A stretch of DNA of 64,000 nt from contig NZ_CP037423.1 of NCBI RefSeq assembly GCF_007754155.1, positions 558,001-622,000 of the forward strand, written 5' to 3'. Both the position numbers and the translations under genes were made by a program. The stretch comes from Stieleria neptunia. Lineage in GTDB: Bacteria > Planctomycetota > Planctomycetia > Pirellulales > Pirellulaceae. Positions 40,646 through 50,679 of this stretch are shown in pieces. A model generated the notes under the pieces. It searched no databases. It was not told where the DNA came from and worked only from the letters and a program-made list of their open reading frames with translations. Position 1 is the stretch's first letter. Each line of letters begins with the position of its first letter.

Positions 40646-41455
40646 CTAGGCGCTGAAGGTATCGCGGAACGCATCCAGATTGGCTTTGCTCTGACGGCCT
40701 TTGCCAGGAATCGCGAATACGATTTCGTCGATTCCGCCTCCGTCCTTTTCGATCGCCGATTTCGCCGTCCGTGAAGCCATCACAGGATCACCTCCGAAAG
40801 CGCCGCATCCCCAGGCACCCAGCAGCAACCGCTTCGCACCCCGGTCTCGAGCGATCCGAAGCACGTTTCTCCATCGTTGCTCAAACGTTTGTTCGAGTTC
40901 TCGGGTCGCGGTTGGTTTGTTTCTCAAGAACGGGCCACTGTTCGGCGCCGGGGCCGTGACAACTGAAGCAAAGAACGGCTCGGCAAGCAACTCGCCGGTG
41001 CCGCGTGTCTTGAAGAACGGAACCGACGGACTGAAGATCACGTGGTCGGTGTAGAGTAGCGACGATTGAGCGCGATTGGTCTCGTAGTAGTCCATGCACT
41101 GGATCAAACACGGATACAAACCGCTGCAGCGACACAGGTCCTCATCCTGTGCCTTCGCACCATTCAGAAATCCGCCGCCGGGATTTCGGGCCGATGCGAA
41201 GTTCAACAGCGCAGCTTCTCCTTGTTCGGCCAAGGTCTGGGCTACAATTTGAGTCGTCCCGTCCACCACGCGAATCGTTTGGTCTTCATCGGCTGGCGAC
41301 GCGGATAGCGCAGCGATTTCATCGGGTCGGTAGAGGCGTGTGCCACGGACGGCCGACCCTTGCTGCTCGGCAAACTTCACGGTCCGACCGTCTGCTTGAT
41401 ATTCGCCCGCCTCGATCAGGTCGAGTGTTTCTTGTGCGAGTTGTTTCAGTGTCAT
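40646..41455 (-). CDS. TIGR02452-family protein (microbial PARG-like)
   Basis: 269 residues with AGGAAGGA a suitable distance upstream. VVDGTTQIVAQTLAEQGEAALLNFASARNPGGGFLNGAKAQDEDLCR contains the loop GGGFLNGAKAQDE that in poly(ADP-ribose) glycohydrolases of the macro-domain type holds the catalytic glutamates. KRLLLGAWGCGAFGGDP is the second phosphate-binding stretch. Expected activity: removal of ADP-ribose from protein or nucleic acid. It is divergent from the RlaP pair and shares its promoter region, so ADP-ribose removal from RNA ends is a reasonable idea. Confidence 0.85.
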   Translation of the reverse strand: MTLKQLAQETLDLIEAGEYQADGRTVKFAEQQGSAVRGTRLYRPDEIAALSASPADEDQTIRVVDGTTQIVAQTLAEQGEAALLNFASARNPGGGFLNGAKAQDEDLCRCSGLYPCLIQCMDYYETNRAQSSLLYTDHVIFSPSVPFFKTRGTGELLAEPFFASVVTAPAPNSGPFLRNKPTATRELEQTFEQRWRNVLRIARDRGAKRLLLGAWGCGAFGGDPVMASRTAKSAIEKDGGGIDEIVFAIPGKGRQSKANLDAFRDTFSA

Positions 41456-41649
41456 GTTGAATTCCTTCCTGCGGGATTCTCCGTTAAATCATGACAGGAC
41501 ACGATCCTCGGTGTTTTGGTTCGCGTTTCAAAAACACTAACACGCTAGAATTTGGATTAGAAGTGAAATGCAACCAGTGGAGACGCGAGTGAACATCAGG
41601 GGCGAATGGGTGGTCAAGAATCTTTTGAGATCAATATCAATGAGGAGAA

Positions 41650-42588
41650 ATGGTGGCGGAACAATCGCTTATCTACAGTGTCGGCACGCAAGTGGTCGCT
41701 CAGAAGGACGTCATGGCGGCCAACGATCGCATTGCGCACCCAGCGGGTGCTGTCGGTGCGATCGTCCGGTCGCCAGTGGACCGCACCCACGCGTATCGCG
41801 TGAAGTTCAGTGACGGCTTCGAGGCCCCGATCCATCACGACCAACTCGTTCGGTTGGCAGAGTTCAAGTCCGACAGCATCCGAGATAACGATGCGCCGCT
41901 GATGAGTGCAGGATTGTACGATCGAGTCATCTATCGCTGCGTGATCGGATCGCGGGCTTACGGACTGGAAGACGAAGCGTCGGATACCGATCGCCGCGGG
42001 ATCTACCTGCCGGCGGCCGAACTGCACTGGTCGCTCTTCGGGGTTCCGGAGCAATTGGAGAACGATGAGACTCAAGAGGTTTACTGGGAACTGCAGAAGT
42101 TCATCGTGTTGGCGCTGAAGGCGAACCCGAATGTGCTCGAGTGCCTCTATTCCCCAATCGTTGAGTCGGCGACACCGCTGGGTGAAGAACTGCTCGAGAT
42201 GCGATCTGCCTTCCTCTCGAAGCTCATTTTCCAGACGTTCTCCGGATACGTCGCATCACAGTTCAAGAAGATGCAAACCGACATCCGCAATCAAGGGCGT
42301 GTGAAGTGGAAGCATGTGATGCACTTGGTGCGGTTGCTGCTGTCGGGAGCCCACGTTTTGCGTTCAGGTGAAATGATGGTGAACGTCGGCCAGCATCGTG
42401 ACCGATTGCTGAAGATCAAACGAGGTGAGATGCCGTTCGCCGAAGCAGACGCGTGGCGGAAGGACCTGCAGAGCGATTTTGAGTCTGCATTCCAAACAAC
42501 GAAGCTTCCGAACCGTCCCGATTATGAGCGTGCCAACGCATTCCTGGTCGATGCACGCCGGCGAGCGATGGAGGAGTCATTACCATGA
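41650..42588 (+). CDS. RlaP-like nucleotidyltransferase 1
   Basis: 312 residues. GSRAYGLEDEASDTDRRGIY is the nucleotidyltransferase pattern GS-x(n)-D-x-D of the PF10127/RlaP group (named for association with RNA ligases). LKANPNVLECLYSP and KHVMHLVRLLLSGAHVLRSGE are family blocks. Here it carries an extra N-terminal ~90-residue segment (SVGTQVVAQKDVMAANDRIA ... RVKFSDGFEAPIHHDQLVRL) that looks like a small beta-barrel. AGGAG is very close to the ATG (2 bases), so the GTG at 41653 may be used. Its stop overlaps the start of the next gene (ATGA). Confidence 0.85.
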   Translation: MVAEQSLIYSVGTQVVAQKDVMAANDRIAHPAGAVGAIVRSPVDRTHAYRVKFSDGFEAPIHHDQLVRLAEFKSDSIRDNDAPLMSAGLYDRVIYRCVIGSRAYGLEDEASDTDRRGIYLPAAELHWSLFGVPEQLENDETQEVYWELQKFIVLALKANPNVLECLYSPIVESATPLGEELLEMRSAFLSKLIFQTFSGYVASQFKKMQTDIRNQGRVKWKHVMHLVRLLLSGAHVLRSGEMMVNVGQHRDRLLKIKRGEMPFAEADAWRKDLQSDFESAFQTTKLPNRPDYERANAFLVDARRRAMEESLP

Positions 42589-43349
42589 CCGATGCCAGCA
42601 CAATTGACCATACGAAGATGATGCAACACGTCAAGTCGCATCCATACCCACTGCTGTTCGCGACCATCAGCGGTGCGCACCTCTACGGGTTCCCTTCACC
42701 CGATTCCGACTTCGATCTTCGCGGCGTTCACATGCTGCCGCTGGAGACCGTCGTCGGACTCGACGAGGGTGATCAAACCGTGGAAAAGGAGGGCATCTAC
42801 GACGGCTTGGAAATCGACCTAGTCACCCACGATGCGGATAAGTTCTTTCGGTTGATGCTGAAGCGAAACGGGTATGTGCTTGAGCAAATCTTCTCGCCGC
42901 TGGTGGTGTACAGCACACCCGAGCACGAAGAGCTCAAGGTGATCGCCAAGAACTGCATCACGCGTCACCACGCACATCACTATCTGGGATTTGCCGCGAC
43001 GCAGTGGAAGCTCTTCGCAAAGGAGTCACCGCCGCGCGTCAAGCCGCTGCTGTACGTCTATCGCGTGCTGCTGACGGGAATCCACTTGATGCGCACCGGC
43101 GAGGTCGAAGCCAACCTGATCACACTGAACGAGTCGGCGAAGCTTTCGTACATTGACGAGCTCGTGGACCGCAAACGTTTCGGACCAGAGAAAGGCACGC
43201 TTCAAGCGGCCGATTTGGAGTTCCACACCCAAGAATACGAGCGGCTCACCGCGGAACTCGAGTCGGCCTACGAAGCATCGAAACTTCCCGAGATACCGTC
43301 GGCCCGCAACGACTTGAACGAGCTTCTCGTTCAGCTGCGCTTGCGGTGA
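42585..43349 (+). CDS. RlaP-like nucleotidyltransferase 2
   Basis: 254 residues. SGAHLYGFPSPDSDFDLRGVHML is the active site, EQIFSPLVVYSTPEHEEL and KPLLYVYRVLLTGIHLMRTGEVE the conserved helical part. It overlaps the first RlaP gene by four bases, and the two are paralogues of different length, so they may form a heteromer. RlaP proteins occur in RNA repair operons next to ligases; the ligase here survives only as the remnant at 40105. Confidence 0.87.
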   Translation: MTDASTIDHTKMMQHVKSHPYPLLFATISGAHLYGFPSPDSDFDLRGVHMLPLETVVGLDEGDQTVEKEGIYDGLEIDLVTHDADKFFRLMLKRNGYVLEQIFSPLVVYSTPEHEELKVIAKNCITRHHAHHYLGFAATQWKLFAKESPPRVKPLLYVYRVLLTGIHLMRTGEVEANLITLNESAKLSYIDELVDRKRFGPEKGTLQAADLEFHTQEYERLTAELESAYEASKLPEIPSARNDLNELLVQLRLR

Positions 43350-43353
43350 AATC

Positions 43354-43407
43354 GTAGTGGATGGGCGACGAATTCCTTACGCTGGGACTCGTCGCCTCGT
43401 CCACTAC
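43354..43407. repeat. Palindromic repeat (GTAGTGGACGAGG family), copy 4
   Basis: GTAGTGGATGGGCGACGAAT faces GGGACTCGTCGCCTCGTCCACTAC. More diverged than copies 1-3. Directly after the second RlaP gene. Confidence 0.7.
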
Positions 43408-43768
43408 GAAAAAAGGCGAACCAGTTTCACCCATAGGTGTCTCTGCTTCGGTCCGTCAATTCTGGAAACCCAATGACTACTTTCACCACAACATCAACAT
43501 CACGGGCGACCGACTCGTCATTCGACGGCGAGGCGGGGATGGTGCGTCGTGGTTGAATGTTGATTCCAAAACGATTCGCAAAGCCCGCCTGGTGATTCAC
43601 TTGGCGGGCTTTTTTTGTGGATTGTCGATTTTTGAATGACGGCGTTTTCCTGTTTCTTTGTTTCCGTTCATCTGGCGCTCACGCAGGGCAAAAAGGTTGC
43701 CGAGGCTGCTCACCTCGGTCGCTGGCGATCGGTGCGAAACGTTTTCTTTACCAAGGAGTTTGCGAGCT
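43408..43768. other. Intergenic stretch before the EF-Tu paralogue
   Basis: Holds the terminator at 43580-43616. A 27-codon frame starting MTTFTTTSTSRATDSSFDGE exists near 43474 but I cannot support it as a gene. No promoter called. Confidence 0.4.
43580..43616 (+). terminator. Rho-independent terminator
   Basis: AAAGCCCGCC and GGCGGGCTTT form a stem followed by a run of seven T. Ends the RlaP transcript. Confidence 0.85.
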
Positions 43769-44971
43769 ATGGTTCAAAACGAAATGACGCGAAATGGCAA
43801 GGTGTCGGTCAACGTCGGAACGATCGGTCACATCGACCACGGTAAAACGACGCTGACTTCAGCCTTGTTGCGTGTGCAATCGGAGAAGGGACAGGCTAAG
43901 TACAAGTCGTACGAGTCGATCGCCAAAGGCGGCATTGTTCGCGACAAGAACAAGACCGTGACCGTGATTGCTTCGCACGTGAAGTACGAAACGGCCGGTC
44001 GCAACTACGCCCACATCGACTGTCCCGGTCACGCCGACTACATCAAGAACATGATCACCGGTGCGGCTCAAATGGACGGCGCGGTGTTGCTGGTATCGGC
44101 TGCCGATGGCCCGATGCCGCAGACTCGCGAACACCTGCTGCTGGCCCGACAAGTTGGCGTGCCACATCTGGTCGTGTTCATGAATAAATGCGACTTGGTT
44201 GAAGACGCCGAATTGCTCGAGCTGGTCGAACTGGATTTGCGCGAGCTGCTCAGAGAGTATGGTTACGACGGCGAAAAGACTCCGGTCATTCGTGGTTCGG
44301 CAAAGCAGGCGCATGACGATCCCACGAATCCAAAGGCAATCGAGTGCGTTGAGCAGTTGCTAGATGCTCTCGACCGCTGGATTCCCGATCCTGTGCGTCT
44401 GATCGACAAGCCGTTCTTGATGCCAATTGAGAACGTCTACTCGATCGCCGGTCGCGGCACCGTCGTGACTGGGAAGATTGAGCAGGGAATGGTTCGCGCC
44501 GGAGACAGCGTCGAGATCCTAGGACTGAAATCCGCGACCGCGACGGACGTGATCACGCAAGTGGAATCGTTCGGCGAAGTCTTGGAGGTCGGAAATGCTG
44601 GTGACAACGTTGGTGTGTTGCTTCGCAAGATGGCTCACAACGAGATCACCAAAGGTCAAGTTTTGGCGAAGGTGGGAACATTGACACCGCATCACGAATT
44701 CGAGGCCGAAGTGTACGTGTTGAAGAAAGAGGAAGGAGGCCGGCACACGCCGTTCTTTGACGGCTATGCTCCTCAGTTCTTCTTCCGAACCACGAATGTG
44801 ACCGGCAGCGCAAACGTGATGGGCGGAGTCGACATGGCGATGCCTGGCGACGGCGTGCAGTTGAAAGTCACGCTGAAGCAACCGATCGCGGTCGCTGACG
44901 GTGATCGCTTCGCCATCCGTGAAGGCGGCAGGACCGTCGGATCGGGCGTGGTGACACGAGTCGTCGATTAG
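43769..44971 (+). CDS. Divergent elongation factor Tu paralogue
   Basis: 400 residues from the ATG at 43769 (AAGGAG 10 bases upstream). EF-Tu carries aminoacyl-tRNA to the ribosome as a GTPase. G1 is [13 protein letters not shown]3 [23 protein letters not shown]4 FMNKCDL, G5 RGSAKQA; domains 2 and 3 are present ([33 protein letters not shown]). Switch I is abnormal: the near-invariant RGITI is KTVTV, preceded by GGIVRDKN instead of EEKA. The region after G4 is also diverged. Its position by a tRNA array and RNA repair genes suggests a factor for unusual tRNAs or tRNA-like RNAs, rather than the housekeeping tuf. Confidence 0.88.
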   Translation: MVQNEMTRNGKVSVNVGTIGHIDHGKTTLTSALLRVQSEKGQAKYKSYESIAKGGIVRDKNKTVTVIASHVKYETAGRNYAHIDCPGHADYIKNMITGAAQMDGAVLLVSAADGPMPQTREHLLLARQVGVPHLVVFMNKCDLVEDAELLELVELDLRELLREYGYDGEKTPVIRGSAKQAHDDPTNPKAIECVEQLLDALDRWIPDPVRLIDKPFLMPIENVYSIAGRGTVVTGKIEQGMVRAGDSVEILGLKSATATDVITQVESFGEVLEVGNAGDNVGVLLRKMAHNEITKGQVLAKVGTLTPHHEFEAEVYVLKKEEGGRHTPFFDGYAPQFFFRTTNVTGSANVMGGVDMAMPGDGVQLKVTLKQPIAVADGDRFAIREGGRTVGSGVVTRVVD

Positions 44972-45062
44972 ATCGACGACAATTGGGTAGCATTGGACAA
45001 CGCTCGCGGCGGAGAAATCCGTCGCGGGCGTATTCGTCAGCTTTCCTACCATTCTATGCGTC

Positions 45063-46517
45063 TTAGTAGTTGCGATCTGTATTATTCGAGATCATTCCCA
45101 CAGTTTGGACTTTGTACGGCTTCGATAAAAGCGTTGCTACAGCAACCCATGAGCCTGCGTTTGTGCGCCGCTGTTTCTCCTCCAGGTAGAAACCGACCGT
45201 GTGCTTGATCTCCTCTGCTTCACAGTCTGGAAACACAAAATACGTTATTCCGTAACTCGAGTTGTCGAGCCCCATACCGATGGAGCTATGAGTGTTTCGA
45301 TCGCTGCAGCGCTCAATGCAGGCTGAGATTCCTTTTGAAAATTCATCATGCGCATCTCCCGACATCGATAAGATCCGCATGCTGGCTTCTGAGTAACACG
45401 GCTTTGGATCAGCTTCAAGTGACTCGAGTAGTTTTTCAATTGGGACCGGAAAACTGAGGTGTGGCTTGTCTGTTTCCTTCGTGCGGGCGCCTTGCTCGAA
45501 ATAGTAGTAATTGTCAATTTCGTCCGAATGTGAAACGAGTGTGATGACAGCGCCCTCCTGCTTCACAACATTGTCGAAATACAGACGCTGACTACTGATG
45601 TAGTTTCCAAGAAGATCAATCTCATCGGTCACAATCATTGGGTATTTCTTGAACAGGTGATTCCGTCGACTGATGTAGTGCAGTAGTTCAGTCGGGCACT
45701 GGATCAAGTCAGCGAAAACGATTAGGTCTCGTAGACCTACGCTCCAATAGTTTTCAACGCTTGGCATGAGACCTGCTTCGATAGCGATGCCGGTGTTAAC
45801 TAGCACTGCATCCATGTGGTCCAGCGTTACAGCAATGCGATAAATATGCTTCACTGGCGGCAGTTCAATCGAAAGTTCTGATCCGTCCTTTCTTGTGAAA
45901 ACAACTCGATCGTCGCGCTGCAATATGAAGTTCGCCGCTCTCTCCGCTTGTTCAGTAGCCTTGTCGATCGTCTTCTTTGCATCGGCCTGGAGTTTCAATT
46001 CCGATCCTCGCCGAGTAGGCTCAGAAATGGTGGCGGCCTTAGCTTCGATCAGCAGAAAGTTATTGTCATGGACCACTAGACCATCGAGTTCCGCCGTGCC
46101 ATCTTTCGGGTCATCGGAGTTGGGGTATTTGAGCGAATGTTCCGCCAAGGCCGATGGCATCATTCGTTTAAACAATTCAATCGTCTTTGTCTCGAGGTAA
46201 GCATCTCGCTTCGTGTGATACCGCTTCCACTGTTTCTTCGAACTTGCGTCGTTTTTGTCCGCGTTCATCAATCCATCGATTCGCGGCAAGAGATAACTGT
46301 ACGCATCACTGTTCACACGTGTGAACTTGTCGCCAGAGCCAAGATACGGCCTGTTGAGAAACGGTGTGGTTGGTGATGGTTGCGCGAAGTCTGAATTGAC
46401 TTCCCCAAGCTCGACACTAAAGCATCTAAGAAACGCCTTGATCCGATCTGAGTCGATGTCAGTGCGCTCGTCAATATCTTCAGCCGAAAACGTGCTGATG
46501 GCTCCGCAGTTGTACAC
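45063..46517 (-). pseudogene. C-terminal part of a nuclease-like gene split by ISKra4
   Basis: 484 codons continuing, in the same frame, the gene part at 48136-48963 once the ISKra4 element and one target copy are removed (HNN joins VYNCGAISTF). TAELDGLVVHDNNFLLIEAKAA has the spaced D ... E-x-K pattern of PD-(D/E)xK nucleases. The rest is mixed alpha/beta with no name. The original protein was about 760 residues. Higher AT content than the sulfatase region. Function unknown; a nucleic acid cleaving role is suggested only by the motif. Confidence 0.75.
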
Positions 46518-46523
46518 ATTGTT

Positions 46524-48135
46524 GGGGTGCGATCCGCGTAGTGCGCCCCTGATTCCTCCAGATTGGTATTTATAAAAAGAGGCTTCCTCCTGCAAAATGT
46601 TGGTTACCAAGCTAACACCGCAGGAAAGGAAGCCTCATGGACGTCAAAGTTAACGCTGGAAGCCTTGTTTCGGCAATCGCAGAAACTGAAATTTCCGTCG
46701 CCCTGGACAAAATCGTCGACGAGTTTCGAGAAAATGCCATCTCGCTGGTCGCATCGTTTGCCGCTGACCAATCAACGCCCGAGCAAACGCATAATGTCGA
46801 AAATCAGCTTCATCAGCAACTTCTTGAGGTCGGGCGACGCTTGATCGAGTGGCTCTTTTCGCAACTCGAACCTGCGATCGACGAGATGCCCGGCACGGTT
46901 TCGTTTCGCGAGCAGTCTCATCGACGGTTGCCCGACAAGGCGCTTCGGTCGGACATCGTGACACGGTTTGGCAAGGTCTCGCTGCTGCGGGCGCGGTATC
47001 GACGCGGACGAGCCGGTCGGGTGATCTTCCCGATAGAAATCTCACTGGGCATCGAAGACGGGTTCACTCCGGCGGCGGCTGACCGGGCCGGTAAACAATT
47101 CGCGGCCTGCGGGAGTTCTCAGGAAAGGACGCTGGCAATGATCACCGATCAAATGGGAACGAAGATCGGTACGGAGAAACTTCGCAAACTCGTCGGCACG
47201 CTCGCCGACGGCATGGAACCGCACCGCGAGGAAGCTCAAGTTGAAGAACTGATGAGAATGATTGGCCAGGCTCGCGGGCTGGAAAAAACGCCGGTTTTGT
47301 CGGTCAGCCGTGACGGCGTCGCCCTGGGCCTTGCACAGTGGAGCTCTTTCGAGATGGCCAGTGTCGCGTGCGTGAGTGTCTTGGCCGATGGCAAGAAACT
47401 CGGGACGGTGTATTTGGGCCGCGTTCCCGAGACAAATCAGGCCACTCTTTCGAATCAACTGACCAGTCTGCTCACGGCAACGATTCGTGGCTGTGGCAAT
47501 TGTGTCCCGGAGATTGTGTACGTCAGCGACGCGGGCAAAGTCGAAACGGCTTACTGGAGGAACACGTTGCAGGCGTTCTTTGTCGATGGGCGGCGAATCA
47601 AGATCACTCGTGTGGTCGACTACTACCATGCCGCCGAGCGTCTAACAGTGATCGCCGACGCATTGAAGTTGGGCAAGGACAAGACAAAGCGAATTGAATG
47701 GCTTGAACATGCGAGATGGTTGCTTCTGCAGCCCGGTGGCCACGGACGTGTGCTTCGCAGCATCGCAAAGATGCGTGAACTCTATTGCTACAAGGCATCA
47801 GCAACCGATGAGGCGGAGAAAGCCGAGCGGTACCTTCGACGTTATTCTCGTTTCATGGACTACGCTACAATGAAATCGCGCGGTTATCCGATCGGCAGCG
47901 GCGTAGTGGAATCGGCCTGCAAGCAGATCGTCAGTGAACGAATGAAACTGTCTGGGATGCGTTGGAGCAAAGAGGGTGGTCAACGAACGATGACGCTTCG
48001 TTGCTTGTTGCTGAGCGGGATTTGGGACGCGGTCTATAAGAAGTGGCTTGCGGCGAAACCGGCTGTCAGAGACCTTATCATCACCGAAGACGCGTGATTG
48101 GCGGATCAAGCCGCGCACCACGCGGATCGCACCCC
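46524..48135 (+). mobile_element. ISKra4-family element with target duplication ATTGTT
   Basis: Inverted ends GGGGTGCGATCCGCGTAGTG (46524) and its partner ending at 48135. Flanked by ATTGTT at 46518-46523 and 48136-48141. A strong hairpin (GAGGCTTCCT...AGGAAGCCTC) lies just before the transposase start. Removing the element and one copy of ATTGTT restores a single open frame on the minus strand. Confidence 0.88.
46637..48097 (+). CDS. ISKra4-family transposase
   Basis: 486 residues. PVLSVSRDGVAL holds the first Asp of the core, VYVSDAGKVETAYWRN the second, and YPIGSGVVESACKQIVSERMKLSGMRW the late Glu, the block that defines this family. The N-terminal region is helical. Coding strand opposite to the interrupted gene. 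Confidence 0.9.
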   Translation: MDVKVNAGSLVSAIAETEISVALDKIVDEFRENAISLVASFAADQSTPEQTHNVENQLHQQLLEVGRRLIEWLFSQLEPAIDEMPGTVSFREQSHRRLPDKALRSDIVTRFGKVSLLRARYRRGRAGRVIFPIEISLGIEDGFTPAAADRAGKQFAACGSSQERTLAMITDQMGTKIGTEKLRKLVGTLADGMEPHREEAQVEELMRMIGQARGLEKTPVLSVSRDGVALGLAQWSSFEMASVACVSVLADGKKLGTVYLGRVPETNQATLSNQLTSLLTATIRGCGNCVPEIVYVSDAGKVETAYWRNTLQAFFVDGRRIKITRVVDYYHAAERLTVIADALKLGKDKTKRIEWLEHARWLLLQPGGHGRVLRSIAKMRELYCYKASATDEAEKAERYLRRYSRFMDYATMKSRGYPIGSGVVESACKQIVSERMKLSGMRWSKEGGQRTMTLRCLLLSGIWDAVYKKWLAAKPAVRDLIITEDA

Positions 48136-48963
48136 ATTGTTGTGGACGACGAACTGCTCGATCGTTTCTTCCCAAGATTCATCGTTTAGATGATCAAGAA
48201 TGGGCGCATCAGCCGAATACATCTCGTCGAATTGCTCACGCGAAATTTGTCCCTGTGCGAAAGCCGTTAGCTTGCTTCGGAGTCCATCCAATCCGTTAAA
48301 GTGAACCTCCGATCGGGCGATTTCAAGTTGAAAGATTGCGTCGTCGATCTCGATCGCATCCGTTAGGCTAAAACCTAACACCTCAAAAACGACGGTATCA
48401 ACTGTGTTAGCGAGACCCTTCAGGATGTTGAAAAGGTGGTGTGGGTATGCGTGCCCACGGACCAAGAGACTGTTTGTCGCCATGGCTGCGCTGATCCAGG
48501 CGAGATTCCTGTCGGATGATGCACGGGCGGCTTTGAGTTGATATTTGTGTTGCGTCAGTGCTAACGAGTAGTGAGAAAGACCGCGTAGCCCGCCTAATTC
48601 GCTCGGATCAAAAATACGCTTGGGACGCTCGACATAGGATCTTTTGGCCACTAATGACGCCACGTATTCCACAGCAGCGGCTTGCCCTGCATGTGTCGAT
48701 TCAGAATAGTTGTCCGGGTCAACTGCAACTTCCATGTAACGAAAGGCCGCGATCAACTCAAATGGATCGTATCGACTAATGATCTCCTCTATCGCCTGGG
48801 CATTCGAGGCAATGAATGCGTCAACTTCTGATTCGGGCATTTCAAATATCGACGGCGGCTCGTCTTGAGTCGTCGCCCCAGTGTCATTGTTGGAGCGATT
48901 GAATTTTCGCTTTTTCCGCTTCGGCTGGTGTTGACGTTTCTTATGTTTCATGAATCCCTCCAT
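48136..48963 (-). pseudogene. N-terminal part of the nuclease-like gene split by ISKra4
   Basis: 276 codons from 48963 (or 272 from the Met at 48951). The start is very basic (MKHKKRQHQPKRKKRKFNRS), then FEMPESEVDAFIASNAQAIEEII, then a helical domain (VEYVASLVAKRSYVERPKRIFD; HHLFNILKGLANTVDTVVFEVLGFSLTDAIEID). It overlaps the stop of the phosphoesterase gene upstream, so the pair was one transcript. The continuation is at 45063-46517. Confidence 0.75.
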
Positions 48964-49798
48964 CTAGAGATCTTGATGATTGATCCTTTGTAAGGATGAC
49001 GACTCTCGCATCGACGTTGAGTACCTGAGGCCCGTTTGAGAGTTCCGCGAAAGGTTGGTTCCAGTGCGCGTGCCCACGAACAACGAGCGTTGATTCGGAA
49101 CGCTCCAATACGTGTCTTATTTTAGGCGAACCCCGGAAACCGAGTTCGGGTAAATCTGGTCCCTCGTGCATTACTACGATTGCTGGTGCGTCGCAGAGCA
49201 GCTGTTCAAGTGCTTCGATGAAGTCATCTTCTGTGCGACGCCACGGGCGTCTTGGATTACCGGGGATGCCGCTCAGCCCTGCGATGGGCAGTTCATCGAT
49301 GGTGACTGTGTCGTTATCGAGAAAATGAACTGGGTCGGTAAATCTCGGACGAGTTGCTGCGTCACCGAACAGGTCGTGGTTGCCGGCGACGCCGACAATC
49401 CAATCGAACTCGTCGGCAAACACTCTCCATACGGGAGTCACATCACCGGATCCGCCGCGTTTGTCGAGTGCCGGGACCGTGTAGAAGTCGCCCGCCAAGA
49501 GCACGCCAATCCGTCCGTTGCCTACGCCGAGATTGGGAATGATCTCATTTGCGAGGATCGCTGGGAGGACTTCACCGAGCAGACGAAGTGATTTGCCGCC
49601 AGCCGATTCGAAAGTCTCGCGTCCTTGCAGATCAGCAGTGGCGATGATCGCTGACATTCCGTCCGGTAGCGTATCCACAAATCCACGGTGCACCGGCAGT
49701 GTGTCTCGGTAGAAACCGCCCGGCCCTCGGCCAGCATTCAGGAATGAAATCTCCCGAATCAGTTCAGGTTGAATCGATGTAATCCTCATGCCGGCCAA
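48941..49798 (-). CDS. Calcineurin-like metallophosphoesterase
   Basis: 285 residues. Metal-binding motifs in order: IIATADLQGR, GVLLAGDFYTV, VGVAGNHDLFG, AIVVMHEGPDL and LVVRGHAHWNQ. Such enzymes cleave phosphodiesters or phosphomonoesters. The overlap with the following basic nuclease-like gene suggests they act together; both are unassigned accessory functions. The start could be the second Met (MRITSIQ). Confidence 0.87.
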   Translation of the reverse strand: MAGMRITSIQPELIREISFLNAGRGPGGFYRDTLPVHRGFVDTLPDGMSAIIATADLQGRETFESAGGKSLRLLGEVLPAILANEIIPNLGVGNGRIGVLLAGDFYTVPALDKRGGSGDVTPVWRVFADEFDWIVGVAGNHDLFGDAATRPRFTDPVHFLDNDTVTIDELPIAGLSGIPGNPRRPWRRTEDDFIEALEQLLCDAPAIVVMHEGPDLPELGFRGSPKIRHVLERSESTLVVRGHAHWNQPFAELSNGPQVLNVDARVVILTKDQSSRSLDGGIHET

Positions 49799-50679
49799 GA
49801 CACCGTGACGAACCAGGTGGTTCGACCGCGGGGAATCGCGATGCAGGCCAGAATCGCCTCTCTCAAAGATCTCTCACTTGCCAAGGTTTATCTCAGAGAG
49901 GCCCCCACATCAAAGCGGTGCGCGTGGAATCTCGCGGGGTCTCTCGCGAGTCTCTTTGCTGAGCTGTGGAGAGGATTGTGGGAGCACAGGCGAGCAGGTT
50001 CGCCCGGTGAATCGAAGAGAGATCAGGCGTTAACCCGTCTGGGCCTGTGATCCAGAGAGATCGAGATGTTTTGGCGGTCTCTGCGGGATTCGAGCGTAAT
50101 CTTGGGATTCACGCTTGTCTCAGAGATGAGAGATCGCGGACGCGCGAGAGAAGGGCGTCCGTGGAGAAGTGGCGTGACGCCGGGAAAATTGGGGCCAAAA
50201 CGAGAAACGCCCGCGGGCCGATTCAGGCCTTGCGGGCGTTTACTGGACGGTACTTCGTTCCGTAGTTTTTCAAAAGGCTCCCCCGGCAGGACTCCAACAA
50301 ACTAGCGTTTTGATTGAAAAAACGCAACTGACTGGCGAAAACGGGAACGGTGGCGGGAACGACGATGTCCTTTTGGCGCGTTTGGTCGAGATTTGGCAGA
50401 GTCTCGGCGACGATTCAAAAAGCGGGCTACTTGAATACGCAAGTTCCCTAAATCCGCGAACGCCCCATACCGGATCACCAGTGGGCAGGCCCCGATAGGA
50501 GCGATCCACCTTGCGACCGCAGGAATCGAGGCCGGCTCATCCCGCCCTCACCTTCTCTCCACCGAAAACCTGCGGCAGACCGATGATTACGGTGCAGGGA
50601 TGAAGAGAGAACAAAAGCGAACCCGTCGGCAACGCGGGATAGCCCAACCGGCGGACTAGCTCCTCACGACTGCATTGGC
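49799..50679. other. Long intergenic stretch
   Basis: No gene I can support. The first 350 bases are rich in CTCTC/GAGAG runs. A 62-codon frame at 50310-50498 (TTG start, MIEKTQLTGENGNGGGNDDV) is possible but weak. The terminator at 50205 lies here. Confidence 0.4.
50205..50241. terminator. Hairpin AAACGCCCGC/GCGGGCGTTT
   Basis: Ten-pair GC-rich stem with a 17-base loop and flanking A and T runs, so it could act on either strand. No certain transcript ends here. Confidence 0.55.

Noticed and set aside
41650..43349. MNT/HEPN toxin-antitoxin pair
   Set aside because: Both genes are of the longer RlaP nucleotidyltransferase type; neither is a HEPN protein.
43361..43639. 92-residue plus-strand frame between RlaP and EF-Tu
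   Set aside because: It spans a palindromic repeat and a strong terminator, so it is not a plausible gene.
47042..47629. Minus-strand 195-residue frame
   Set aside because: Antisense shadow of the ISKra4 transposase.
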